Source: a bacterium | GTDB taxonomy: Bacteria > Planctomycetota > UBA1135 > UBA2386 | Direction of reading: 5' to 3' | Assembly: GCA_030432695.1 (NCBI GenBank) | Contig: JAUILN010000008.1 | Coordinates: 1-64,000, forward strand | DNA: 64,000 nucleotides | Part shown: piece after piece, positions 8,327 to 16,801 of the stretch | Layout of the letters: each line of letters starts with the position of its first letter | Position numbering within the stretch: the first letter of the stretch is position 1 | Translations under genes and position numbers: made by a program | The notes under the pieces: generated by a model | What the model was told of the DNA's origin: nothing | Database searches by the model: none | Seen by the model: only the letters and a program-made list of their open reading frames with translations

Positions 8327-9586
8327 TTGGACACCCAGCCCGCCCCGCCGGTCGAGACCGTCGCGATCGACCGCCTGTTCTGCAGCCCGACCAACCCCCG
8401 CCAGAACGACGCTGCGGTCCCCCACGTCGCCGCGAGCATCCGCCGGTTCGGCTGGCAGCAGCCGATCGTGGCGAGGCCCTCGGGCGAGGTCATCGCCGGC
8501 AACACCCGCCTGAAGGCCGCCCAGGAGCTCGGCATGACCGAGGTCCCGGTCTGGTGGTTCGAGGGCTCGGACCTGGACGCGGTCGCGTACTGCGTCGCAG
8601 ACAACCGCACCCACTCCTTCTCCGAGTGGGATGACCCTGCGCTGGCCCGGCTGCTTGAGCAGCTGCGCGAGGAAGACGCCCTCGACGGCGTCGGCTTCGA
8701 CGAGGCCGAGATCGAGCGGCTGGTCGCTCAGCTCGACGCGGACGAGGCCGACCTCGGAGAGGATGCAATCGAGGAGCCGCCGGAGCGTCCATTCTCGCAC
8801 ACCGGCGACCTCTGGCAACTCGGCCGCCATCGCCTGCTCTGCGGCGACTCGACCCGCAAGGAGGACGTGCGCCGGCTCCTCGACCGGAACACCCCGTTCC
8901 TCATGGTCACGGATCCACCCTACGGCGTGAACTACGACCCCGAGTGGCGTAACCAAGCCGGCCTCTGCGAGACCGAGCGCACCGGCACCGTCATCAACGA
9001 CGACCGGGTGGACTGGACCGCGGCCTACCAGCTGTTCCCCGGCACCGTCGCCTACGTCTGGCATGCCGGCCGCTACGCCGCCGAGTTCGCGACACACCTG
9101 CACGAGGTCGGCCTTCAGATCCGCGCGCAGATCATCTGGCGGAAGTCGCGGTTCGCGATCAGTCGGGGTCACTACCACTGGCAGCACGAGCCCTGCTGGT
9201 ACGCCGTCCGTGAAGGCTCGTCATCGAAGTGGTGCGGCGACCGCAGCCAGTCCACGGTCTGGGACATCGAGGCGTGCGCCGACGACGAGGCAACCCGGCA
9301 CGGGACGCAGAAGCCGATCGAGTGCATGGGTCGCCCCATCCGCAACCACGGCACCCGCGAAGATGCGGTCTATGACCCGTTCGTGGGCTCGGGCAGCACC
9401 CTGATCGCTGCGGAGCGGTTGCAGCGCACCTGCTTCGCGATGGAGCTGGACCCGGGCTACGTCGACGTCGTGGTCCGGCGATGGGAGAAGGCCACGGGCG
9501 AGAAGGCGTTCCTGGACGGTGACGGGCGGACCTTCGCTGAGATCACTGAGGAGCGAGCGGAGCCGGTGGCCGCGGAGGATCGCTGA
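8327..9586 (+). CDS. ParB-domain DNA methyltransferase (phage/plasmid type)
   Basis: The 419-residue product joins an N-terminal ParB/Srx-like domain (about residues 10-110: NPRQN, FGWQQPIVARPSGEVIAGNTRLKAA) to an amino-methyltransferase of beta order. Motif IV DPPYG lies at residues 196-200, and the AdoMet-binding FVGSGSTLIAAERL lies near the C-terminus after QKPIECM. Such fusions modify adenine or cytosine on DNA of mobile elements, without a partner endonuclease. No restriction gene is adjacent. The start is a TTG with GGAG seven bases upstream; no ATG or GTG is better placed. It begins the run of genes of the 8.3-22.1 kb element. Confidence 0.88.
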   Translation: MDTQPAPPVETVAIDRLFCSPTNPRQNDAAVPHVAASIRRFGWQQPIVARPSGEVIAGNTRLKAAQELGMTEVPVWWFEGSDLDAVAYCVADNRTHSFSEWDDPALARLLEQLREEDALDGVGFDEAEIERLVAQLDADEADLGEDAIEEPPERPFSHTGDLWQLGRHRLLCGDSTRKEDVRRLLDRNTPFLMVTDPPYGVNYDPEWRNQAGLCETERTGTVINDDRVDWTAAYQLFPGTVAYVWHAGRYAAEFATHLHEVGLQIRAQIIWRKSRFAISRGHYHWQHEPCWYAVREGSSSKWCGDRSQSTVWDIEACADDEATRHGTQKPIECMGRPIRNHGTREDAVYDPFVGSGSTLIAAERLQRTCFAMELDPGYVDVVVRRWEKATGEKAFLDGDGRTFAEITEERAEPVAAEDR

Positions 9587-9589
9587 GCC

Positions 9590-10048
9590 ATGGCGGACGG
9601 CGCGGACAGCGAACGCGATGACCGCGGGAGGTTCGCCACGGGCAACCGTGGCGGCCCTGGCGGGTCGCGTCGCCGCTCGTTCGTACTGCGCCGCGCTGCG
9701 GAGGAGGCGATCACCGAAGAGCACGTCGAGGCCATGGTCCGCAAGGCGACGCGGATGGGCCTCGAGGGCAATCTCGCCGCGATCAAGCTCGTGCTGGACC
9801 GAGTCTGCGGGAAGCCTGTGGACGCCCCGACCAAGCCCGAGCCGATGGAGTTCAGGCTCCCCCGCCTGCGCACCGTCGAGGAGTGCAACGCGGCGATCGA
9901 CAGACTGATGGACGGGCTGTGCGAGGGCGCCATCGACCGCGCCAACGGCAAGCTGATGTTGGATGCGATCCAGGCGCGGATCCGGGCGATCGAGGCGACG
10001 GAGTTCGAACAGCGGATCAGGGCGCTGGAGCAGAGCACTGGAACATGA
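9590..10048 (+). CDS. DUF5681-type phage protein
   Basis: The 152-residue product starts with a Gly/Arg-rich DDRGRFATGNRGGPGGSRR segment, the signature of DUF5681 proteins found in phages and integrated elements. In those it often lies near packaging or methylase genes. The remainder is helical. It begins 3 bases after the methyltransferase stop, so it is co-transcribed. A role in DNA packaging or small-terminase-like binding is only a suggestion. Confidence 0.65.
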   Translation: MADGADSERDDRGRFATGNRGGPGGSRRRSFVLRRAAEEAITEEHVEAMVRKATRMGLEGNLAAIKLVLDRVCGKPVDAPTKPEPMEFRLPRLRTVEECNAAIDRLMDGLCEGAIDRANGKLMLDAIQARIRAIEATEFEQRIRALEQSTGT

Positions 10049-10061
10049 GAAGGATCGAGCA

Positions 10062-10871
10062 ATGGGAAGCAGACTGATCGGGAGGCTGAGCAGGATGGAG
10101 AAGGCGATGGCGACGAGGCCGATCCCCGACACCCTGGTGGAGAGGGCGCTGGACGAGTTCCGCGAGACCGGCGAGCTACCGGAAGACCAGCGCATCGCGG
10201 CGAGGGTTATGGATTGCTTGCTCAACCCGCGGGTGCCGCCGCCGCCGATGGGACCCGAGAAGTTCCGGGCGATGCTGGACGACCTCGTGGCAGAGCTCGA
10301 GACCGGCGATCTGGACGCTCCTCCAGCTCCGAGGCGCTGCGCCCGGGAGGAGCTGTACTACGAGGCCGTTTACGGCGAAGACCACGAACGCTACGTGGCC
10401 CGCCGGATCCTGGCATGGCACGCCGACTGCCGCGTCGACGTCACCGCGCACGACTACCTGGCCGAGGTCGAACTCCCCGACTACGGGACCAGCGGGATGC
10501 ACATGCTCGGCTTCCCGGAGCGCCTGGTGAGGCCGCCACACGTTCGCCAGGCGAGGCGGCTGCTGGCTCGCTACGCCGACCTGCGGGAGCGGATCGACCA
10601 AAGCAACCCCGACTGGAGGGAGCCGATCGTGGAGGCCGTGACGGCGTTCTCGGAGCGGGGCGAGCTACCGGCGGCCGGGCTACTACGCGACGTCGTGCTG
10701 ACGGATGCCGAGACGCAGGCGCTCATGGACCACTGGGTTGGGCGTGGCGACGCAGAGCTGATCAGGGCACTCGGGGCTGCCACGCAAACCACAGGGGCAA
10801 GGCGGAAGGCAGCCATTGCGGACGCGCAAGACCTGGCGCGCGAGGGCCGACTGCGCGCGTACTGGGCGTGA
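10062..10871 (+). CDS. Hypothetical protein of the integrative element
   Basis: The 269-residue, charged, mostly helical product has no recognisable domain. I chose the ATG at 10062 (MGSRLIGRLSRMEKAM), 13 bases after the preceding stop. The longer frame from 9963 overlaps the DUF5681 gene and has shadow-like composition. It is the last plus-strand gene of this first cluster; the next three genes point the other way. Confidence 0.6.
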   Translation: MGSRLIGRLSRMEKAMATRPIPDTLVERALDEFRETGELPEDQRIAARVMDCLLNPRVPPPPMGPEKFRAMLDDLVAELETGDLDAPPAPRRCAREELYYEAVYGEDHERYVARRILAWHADCRVDVTAHDYLAEVELPDYGTSGMHMLGFPERLVRPPHVRQARRLLARYADLRERIDQSNPDWREPIVEAVTAFSERGELPAAGLLRDVVLTDAETQALMDHWVGRGDAELIRALGAATQTTGARRKAAIADAQDLAREGRLRAYWA

Positions 10872-10920
10872 CGTCGCATTTGCTACCGAATGCGACGTGG
10901 GCGACGGCGGGAGTTGGCGG

Positions 10921-11319
10921 TCAGCTCGCCCCGACCAGCTCGCGCACCTGCGCCAGCTTCTCGCGGAGGTCGTCGCGCTCCTGCTCCAGGTCGCGGATGT
11001 GGCCGATCAGCGAGTTGACCGCGTCCGACGGATATGCCACCCGGACCTTGCGAGGACGACCTGGACCACGGCGTCCAGGAACGGCGTGCGAGGCCGCAGC
11101 CTTCTTCGCCCCCGCCTTCCCCTTCCGACGTGCGGCGGTCTTCGACTTCGGATCGCCCGCCTGCCCGAGGAGCAGCTGCGCGCGTCCGTACACGATCGGC
11201 CAGACCTTGTGGCCCTTCTTCTCGGCGGCCTTCTTGACCTCGGCGAACGGTGCGCCCGGCTTCTTCTCCAGATACTTCTTCACGAATGCGAATGCGGCTT
11301 TGCCACTATCAGTTGCCAT
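10921..11319 (-). CDS. Small AT-hook-like basic DNA-binding protein
   Basis: The 132-residue product has an N-terminal conserved helical part (SGKAAFAFVKKYLEKKPGAPFAEVKKAAEKKG...VYGRAQLLLG, residues 5-52). A Lys/Ala-rich linker then leads to an AT-hook-like GRRGPGRPRK and a coiled-coil C-terminus (IRDLEQERDDLREKLAQV). I infer a nucleoid or repressor-type DNA-binding protein of the element. The ATG at 11319 is preferred over the ORF start 42 bases upstream because conservation-like sequence begins there. Confidence 0.65.
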   Translation of the reverse strand: MATDSGKAAFAFVKKYLEKKPGAPFAEVKKAAEKKGHKVWPIVYGRAQLLLGQAGDPKSKTAARRKGKAGAKKAAASHAVPGRRGPGRPRKVRVAYPSDAVNSLIGHIRDLEQERDDLREKLAQVRELVGAS

Positions 11320-11466
11320 GAGGGCTATATCGCGCGCCGCGACCGGGTTCCGCAAGGGCAATTCCGGTATTCGGTCGATACGGAGCGACCTGTCATAGCG
11401 GGTTCCGACACAGAACCGCCCAGGATCAGGCCGAGGGCGCCCCCTCAGTCCGGCGACACCGAAGGC

Positions 11467-11853
11467 TCATTTGCCGGCGTCAGACGCCCGCTTACGGGCG
11501 AGCTTCGCCCGCAGCTCGCGGACGTGCGCCATCAGGCCCAGGACCGAGTCGGGTAGCGGCTCGGCGTCCAGATCCCGTGGCTCGGCGGCCTGAGACCGCG
11601 CCTCCACATCGCCGCGAACCGCGACACCGAGGTCGGCCACCGCCTCGTCAGCATCGAGGTAGACCCCGAGCTGGAGGGCCACCTCGCCCAGCAGGCTCAG
11701 GATCCGCTCCATGTGGTGCAGGTCGGCCTGGGTCGGCTCGACCGGCTTCTTCTGCAAGGCGGTGTATCGCTGCCGGAGCAACGGCCGGATCTCACCCACC
11801 AGATTCAGGGCCTGCTCGACCCGGGCGTCGTGCTGGAAGCGCAGGTCGCTCAT
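11467..11853 (-). CDS. Small helical protein, paralogue of next gene upstream
   Basis: The 128-residue helical product has no named domain. Its middle (EPTQADLHHMERILSLLGEVALQLGVYLDADEAVADL) parallels PPTWGDVRRMTKTLESLGHLAVYLGVATSFGEVRG in the gene just upstream, so the two probably arose by duplication. The start overlaps the stop of that gene in an ATGA, which indicates coupled translation. The pair lies divergent from the integrase, a position often held by element regulators or excision factors; that role is not demonstrated. Confidence 0.6.
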   Translation of the reverse strand: MSDLRFQHDARVEQALNLVGEIRPLLRQRYTALQKKPVEPTQADLHHMERILSLLGEVALQLGVYLDADEAVADLGVAVRGDVEARSQAAEPRDLDAEPLPDSVLGLMAHVRELRAKLARKRASDAGK

Positions 11854-12191
11854 CGGTCGCCCTCCGGCTCCGGCAGCCCGAAGGTGCCCCGGACCTCGCC
11901 GAAGCTGGTCGCGACACCGAGGTAGACCGCGAGGTGGCCGAGAGACTCCAGGGTCTTCGTCATGCGCCGCACGTCGCCCCAGGTCGGCGGGTGCTCCAGT
12001 CCCTGGATGTGCGGGTTGCGGTCATCCACCGCGTTGGCCAGGGCGTTCAGCAGGTCCCGGGCCTGCGAGCAGCGCCAGCCGAGTGCGCCGAGGGCGTCGC
12101 CCTCAGCCTCGAAGCGGTCGCGTTTCTCGGCGGCAGGGATCGGGAGGTCGCTCGTGTTGTTCGTGAAGCGGGGTGCGTCTTGGTCAGCCAT
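11850..12191 (-). CDS. Small helical protein, first of a coupled paralogous pair
   Basis: The 113-residue product starts at the ATG at 12191 (MADQDAPRFTNN); the 19 residues further upstream in frame are Leu/Val-rich and probably untranslated. It shares the pattern P-T-x-x-D-(V/L)-x-x-M-x-(K/R)-x-L-x-(S/L)-L-G-x-(L/A)-A-(V/L)-x-L-G-V with its downstream neighbour. Transcription probably starts in the palindrome-bearing intergenic region between it and the integrase. Confidence 0.6.
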   Translation of the reverse strand: MADQDAPRFTNNTSDLPIPAAEKRDRFEAEGDALGALGWRCSQARDLLNALANAVDDRNPHIQGLEHPPTWGDVRRMTKTLESLGHLAVYLGVATSFGEVRGTFGLPEPEGDR

Positions 12192-12396
12192 TGCGATCAC
12201 ATAGACGCTCTGCAGGCCGGAAACAGCAAGCCCGTAAGCCAATGCCATTGGTCACATTCCAGGGGAAATGCGACCCTGGCCGCCGAGCGATCCGGCGCGC
12301 CCGACCCGCTTTCCACGCCCTCACCGGCCGGTCGCCGACTCGGCCAATATAGTACTCGCGCGGCCGCCATCAACGGCTGTGCCAGGCGCGACCCCC

Positions 12397-12427
12397 TCAC
12401 CGTTGACCAACGGTGTTTCAACGGTGA
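12397..12427. promoter_or_regulatory. Predicted operator between integrase and divergent genes
   Basis: A perfect 10-base inverted repeat, TCACCGTTGA at 12397-12406 and TCAACGGTGA at 12418-12427, brackets a further half-site CAACGGTG at 12408-12415. The three half-sites lie in the 350-base divergent interval between the small-gene pair and the integrase. A TATAGT box is visible at about 12354. I infer a repressor site controlling one or both promoters. Confidence 0.5.
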
Positions 12428-12541
12428 ATCGGGGAGCATTTCCTGCAAGAAAACGCACCTTCGCATAGCGAACAGGATGCGAACTCGGCTCTTGGGTTAA
12501 GAGCTTGATCGTCCCCGGGACCTGGAGCCACATGGACGTCA

Positions 12542-13444
12542 ATGCAGCTCCAAGATGCCCTCGGGCAGTTCCAAGTCCAGCTCGCCGCCGACGGGCGCAG
12601 CGAGCACACCCGGAAGCAGTACGCGCGCCACGTCAGGAGCCTGATCGCCTGGCTCGCCGACGCAGACCGCTCCACCGAGGTCGCCGACCTGAGCCCCGGC
12701 GTCCTCGCCGAGTTCATGGCCTCGGACACTGCGACGAGCTCAGCCCGCGGCGGCCGACGGAAGGCGAGCAGCGCGAACACGCTCCGCAGCAGCCTCCGCA
12801 ACTTCAGCCGGTGGGTTCACGACGCCGGGCTCGCGCACGAGAACCCCGCCCGCCTCCTGCGCCGAGCCCGGTGCGCGGCTCCCCCGCCGCGGCCGCTGCA
12901 CGTAGACGAGCAGGAGCGCCTCCTCGAGGTCCTCCGACAGGCGACAGGCCCCGAAGCCGAACGCGACCGCCTGATGATCGAGCTGATGCTCGCGACCGGC
13001 CTGCGGATCGGGAGCACCGTGGCACTCGATGCCACAGACCTCGACTTCCAGCACGGCGAGATCGAGGTCCGCTCGACCAAGAACGACCGACCCGCGATGG
13101 TCGTGCTGCCGAAGGCGATCGGCGACCGCCTGCGGGACTGGCTCGGCGAGCGGACGACAGGTCCGGTGTTCCAGGCGAACGGGCGCCGGATCAGCGTTCG
13201 GCACGCTCAGCGCAGGATCGCGGGCTACCTGGCCGCCGCGGGCATCCACGGCAGGAGCGCGCACAGCTTGCGCCACAGCTTCGCGACGGACCTCCTGGCG
13301 CGGACCGGCGACCTGCGGTTGGTCCAGACCGCGATGTGCCACGCCTCGGTCACAAGCACGACGCTGTACGTCCAGACGGAACGATCGCAGTTGCGAGAAG
13401 CCCTCTGCAGCAGCCACCGTGAACGCCCTCAGCCGATATGCTGA
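12542..13444 (+). CDS. Tyrosine recombinase (integrase)
   Basis: The 300-residue XerC/D-like recombinase has a SAM-like core-binding domain at about residues 5-100 and a catalytic domain containing ATGLRIGS (Arg156), HSLRHSFAT (His241, Arg244), CHAS and the nucleophile in TTLYVQTER (Tyr276). All catalytic residues appear intact, so it could drive integration of the 8-22 kb element. This contrasts with the broken recombinase beside the tRNA at 36 kb. It is followed immediately by the QueC-like cassette, a common location for cargo. Confidence 0.9.
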   Translation: MQLQDALGQFQVQLAADGRSEHTRKQYARHVRSLIAWLADADRSTEVADLSPGVLAEFMASDTATSSARGGRRKASSANTLRSSLRNFSRWVHDAGLAHENPARLLRRARCAAPPPRPLHVDEQERLLEVLRQATGPEAERDRLMIELMLATGLRIGSTVALDATDLDFQHGEIEVRSTKNDRPAMVVLPKAIGDRLRDWLGERTTGPVFQANGRRISVRHAQRRIAGYLAAAGIHGRSAHSLRHSFATDLLARTGDLRLVQTAMCHASVTSTTLYVQTERSQLREALCSSHRERPQPIC

Positions 13445-13480
13445 TGATGCGGGTTGATCAGCAAGGGAACGCCGTACTGC

Positions 13481-14248
13481 ATGGGACACATCCGACTTCC
13501 GCGGTTGCCTCGCACGAAACGCTGGCAAGAGGTCATCAGCCTCCTCGGCGCGGAAGGCGGATCGCCAGCGTCGGTGGCAACCGCAACGCTGGAGGCCCTC
13601 TCGGATCAGTTCGACGCCCAGGGATCTGACCCCGGACTCGTACGAGTCGTTCACTTCCTGTCCACCCTCCCGGATGCGGCCAGGGAAGGCCGACTCCAAG
13701 AGGCGCTTGAGCATCTCCAGGTCGAGGTGGCAGCAAACCCAACCGTCCCGGAACTAGCAGCCGCTCTGGCGCAGGCACTCGACGGCTCCCTCGCAACCGG
13801 ACGGACCGACTTTGCCGAGATGGCCTCCGCGTCCGCGATCGAGGCCCTGACCAAGTGCCTCTCACACCGATCCGACGGACTGTTTCCCGAGGACAGGAAC
13901 CTGGCGGCCGATCTCGGCGCGCTCGCCACCGAGAAGCAGTTCGGCCGCCTCGCCAGGGACTTCTTCGCCCGATTCACTGGCAGGTGCCTGCGGTCATACA
14001 TTGATCGCGAGATCCCTCGCCACGTTGGTCAAAACCGGCGTTTCGAGACCATAGCGAGCCAGCAGGAATTCAAGGACTCCCTTCAACGCCACTGCCACGA
14101 AGCTGCCGCAATCCTTGAGACTTTCGCTGGATCGTGGTGGTCCAAGGCGCGGCATGACCAGGATCTCTCTGAGTCTCGGACAGGGAACTTCACGAGATAC
14201 GCACTGAAGAAGATGCGACTCGAGATGCTCAGGGGGGATACCCCGTGA
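13481..14248 (+). CDS. Conserved partner of QueC-like protein, unknown function
   Basis: The 255-residue, mainly helical product has no domain I can name. It begins MGHIRLPRLPRTKRWQEVISLL, a positively charged N-terminus. I chose the ATG at 13481 over a TTG at 13454 because the earlier residues lack a ribosome site. It ends in a GTGA overlap with the QueC-like gene, so the two are made together. In Qat and type IV CBASS, QueC-like enzymes work with a partner protein encoded alongside them. By position this gene could be such a partner, but that is inference only. Confidence 0.65.
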   Translation: MGHIRLPRLPRTKRWQEVISLLGAEGGSPASVATATLEALSDQFDAQGSDPGLVRVVHFLSTLPDAAREGRLQEALEHLQVEVAANPTVPELAAALAQALDGSLATGRTDFAEMASASAIEALTKCLSHRSDGLFPEDRNLAADLGALATEKQFGRLARDFFARFTGRCLRSYIDREIPRHVGQNRRFETIASQQEFKDSLQRHCHEAAAILETFAGSWWSKARHDQDLSESRTGNFTRYALKKMRLEMLRGDTP

Positions 14249-16659
14249 GCAACACGCAAGAGACTTGGGTACTCTGCGGATCGGTTCGACACGAGAATGC
14301 GCCCGATGATGCCCTGCGACTTGCCATAGGCAGGAACGAGGAACCCCTCGCCGTGCACATCGAGAGCATCCTGGATGGCCTCGCTGCCCAGATCGCCCCA
14401 CGATTCGCGGACCTGATCCGTATAGCCGCATTCGTGCACGGCGCCGACTCCTCCATCAGCCGCGGCCGCCTTGAAGACACGGACGGAGGCAAGCAGTGGC
14501 ATCGCAGCTTCAGGATGGTCATCGAGGTCCAGGAGCCAGACTTCTGGAATCAACCCAATGTCGTGAACTCGCTGCAGAAGACCCTAGGCTTCCTGTCGCA
14601 GGACTCGTTTCGGCTTGAGTTCCAAGCTCCTCGAGGGGGCAGCAAGAGCACTGCAAGGCAGCTCGTCTTCGGCAACCTCCCCGGCCATCGCATGCTCGAC
14701 TGGAGCGATATCGAGGAAGTCAGCCTGTTCTCCGGCGGACTGGACTCCCTGGTCGGGGCGTCGCAGCTGACCCTCGAACAGAAGAAGCGCACGATGCTCG
14801 TGACGCATAGGTCTGCCGCCAAGATGTGGAGCACCCAGAAGTATCTCGCGGACGAACTGGGCAGGCTGTCGGCCGAGGCTGGAACTCGGCCACCTCACTA
14901 CATCGCAATCAGGATCCACGCACGCGGAAGGGGCCAAAGGAAGGAGCGCACGCAGCGGACAAGGTCGTTCCTTTACGCGGCGCTGGCGGGAGCGGTTGCC
15001 CACACGATCGACTTGAAACAGACCCGGATATTCGAGAACGGCGTCGTCGCGACGAATCTCCCGATATCCCGTGCCGTAGTCGGCGCGCGCGCTACACGAA
15101 CCGCGCATCCGCGCACCCTGGCGGGCTTCGCGTCCATCCTATCCCTGGTCTCCGAGCACGAGTTCAGCGTGAAGAACCCCTTCGCCCTCACCACCCGCGC
15201 TGAGACCATCCAGCTACTTGGCAAGCTGCCAGCGATCGGGCTTGCGAAGCACACGATGAGCTGCGCCCATGTGATCCAGGGAAGCACGATGCACCCTCAC
15301 TGCGGCCGGTGCTCCCAGTGCATCGACCGACAGTTCGGGTTTCTGGGTGCAGGCATGACTGAACACGACTCCAGCGAGGGCTACGAGATACCGCTCGTGG
15401 AAGGCCCCTGGACCAACGACGAGCATCGCAGCCTCGTGATCGACTGGATATCGGCTGCCGACTCCATGAGGACATGCAAGGACTCCACGTCCTTCCTGGA
15501 GGATTTTGGGGAAGCAGCGATATCGGTCCCCTTCCTCTCCGTCAGCGAGGGACTCAGCGCAGACGACGCCATCGACGCACTCTTCTCGATGCACAAGCGG
15601 CACGGAGAATGCGTCGACGCGGTCATCTCACAAGTGTCAAGCCAGACGTTCCGGGAACTTCGATCTGGGCGGATGAGCGCCCACAGCCTACCCGCCCTAC
15701 TGGTGCGAGATGGCCTCAAGAAGAGGCGTAGTACCCCGACGGCCGATGAGGATTCACAGCACGGCGCAAGCACATTCCGATTCACCGGCACCTGCTGGGA
15801 ACTCGAATTCAGAGGACACAGTGCGATTGTCGGTAGCTCCATCGAGGGCATGCGCCACGTAGCCACCTTGCTAGGGAATCCGGGACGACCATTCACCACG
15901 CGAGCCTTGGAGGCGGCCCAAGAAGGCGAGGACACAGCGACATTTTCTGCTCTGGACGCCAGCGGAGCGCGAGCGATCGACGCTCGGATCTCGCACCTAC
16001 AAGACGAATTGCGTGAAGCAAGCGATGCGTGCGACACAACCTCGCAGCGGCAGCTCCAGGATGAACTTGACATCTTCACAGCCGCTCGAGACGCGAGCAG
16101 GACCGCGCCGACTCGCCCCGCCCAGTCGAAGGAGGCCCAGAGCGTCTCGTCCTCCATCAAGACCGCTGTGAAGGCAATCGCGCAGGTTCACCCTAACCTC
16201 GGCTACCACCTGGAACGGGAACTCCAGATTGGATCGGCCTGCTGGTATCGGGCGACAACTATGGTGTGGCGCGTCACCACCACAACAGGCAGAGCCAGCT
16301 ACCCTCCCGCATCGATCGACACCAAGACGAACCGCACCCTCGTGGGATGGGTGGATATTCTCCCTGCTCTCGGATTCAAACGAGACGATCGCAGGATGCG
16401 AGAGATGCTTCGGGAACTCAACTCGAAGACGGACGGTCCAATATCTCGCCTATCGCAGAAGAGAGTCAGCGTCGGCCACGCAGAACTGCTGATCTGGTGG
16501 GACGAACAACGGTCCCGCCTCAAGGCTTCTGACGATCACGACATTGAGGCGACGGAAGATGCCTCCGCTGACATCGAGCTCAACCACTTGGGCACCCGGA
16601 TAGAGAGCGGCATGCACCTGAAGGGACCGACCGCGAACGATCCCCGCAGACGCAAGTAG
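14245..16659 (+). CDS. QueC-like PP-loop protein fused to a regulator-type C-terminal domain
   Basis: The 804-residue product has an N-terminal region (1-155) without clear homology, then a QueC-like adenylating domain: PP-loop SLFSGGLDSLVGA (Ser163 region) and zinc site CGRCSQC at 353-359. From about residue 511 (FRFTGTCWELEFRG, then GMRHVATLLGNPGRPF, and a helical hairpin ISHLQDELREASDA) it resembles the C-terminal module found on some large bacterial ATPase or LuxR-type regulators. QueC makes 7-cyano-7-deazaguanine, but no other queuosine genes are nearby. QueC-like proteins also occur in Qat and type IV CBASS defences. The GTG start overlaps the partner gene, with AGGGGGG upstream. Confidence 0.75.
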   Translation: MSNTQETWVLCGSVRHENAPDDALRLAIGRNEEPLAVHIESILDGLAAQIAPRFADLIRIAAFVHGADSSISRGRLEDTDGGKQWHRSFRMVIEVQEPDFWNQPNVVNSLQKTLGFLSQDSFRLEFQAPRGGSKSTARQLVFGNLPGHRMLDWSDIEEVSLFSGGLDSLVGASQLTLEQKKRTMLVTHRSAAKMWSTQKYLADELGRLSAEAGTRPPHYIAIRIHARGRGQRKERTQRTRSFLYAALAGAVAHTIDLKQTRIFENGVVATNLPISRAVVGARATRTAHPRTLAGFASILSLVSEHEFSVKNPFALTTRAETIQLLGKLPAIGLAKHTMSCAHVIQGSTMHPHCGRCSQCIDRQFGFLGAGMTEHDSSEGYEIPLVEGPWTNDEHRSLVIDWISAADSMRTCKDSTSFLEDFGEAAISVPFLSVSEGLSADDAIDALFSMHKRHGECVDAVISQVSSQTFRELRSGRMSAHSLPALLVRDGLKKRRSTPTADEDSQHGASTFRFTGTCWELEFRGHSAIVGSSIEGMRHVATLLGNPGRPFTTRALEAAQEGEDTATFSALDASGARAIDARISHLQDELREASDACDTTSQRQLQDELDIFTAARDASRTAPTRPAQSKEAQSVSSSIKTAVKAIAQVHPNLGYHLERELQIGSACWYRATTMVWRVTTTTGRASYPPASIDTKTNRTLVGWVDILPALGFKRDDRRMREMLRELNSKTDGPISRLSQKRVSVGHAELLIWWDEQRSRLKASDDHDIEATEDASADIELNHLGTRIESGMHLKGPTANDPRRRK

Positions 16660-16801
16660 TGCTTCGGCAGCATGTTCTGCGGATGACGGCTTCGACGATT
16701 ACGACGAAGTCGCCGAACTGGACGGACTAGCCGCGAACACGTCACCGACCAGCGTGCCTTAGGGAGGCAGCCCTTCGCGAAGCCCTCCCGAAGGACAACA
16801 C

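Noticed and set aside
8327..9586. A restriction-modification system
   Set aside because: The methyltransferase has an N-terminal ParB domain and no restriction endonuclease gene beside it, as in orphan phage methylases.
13481..16659. A Qat or type IV CBASS system
   Set aside because: No QatA-like ATPase, TatD-like nuclease, CD-NTase or TGT-like gene lies next to the QueC-like gene; only the QueC-like part is shared.
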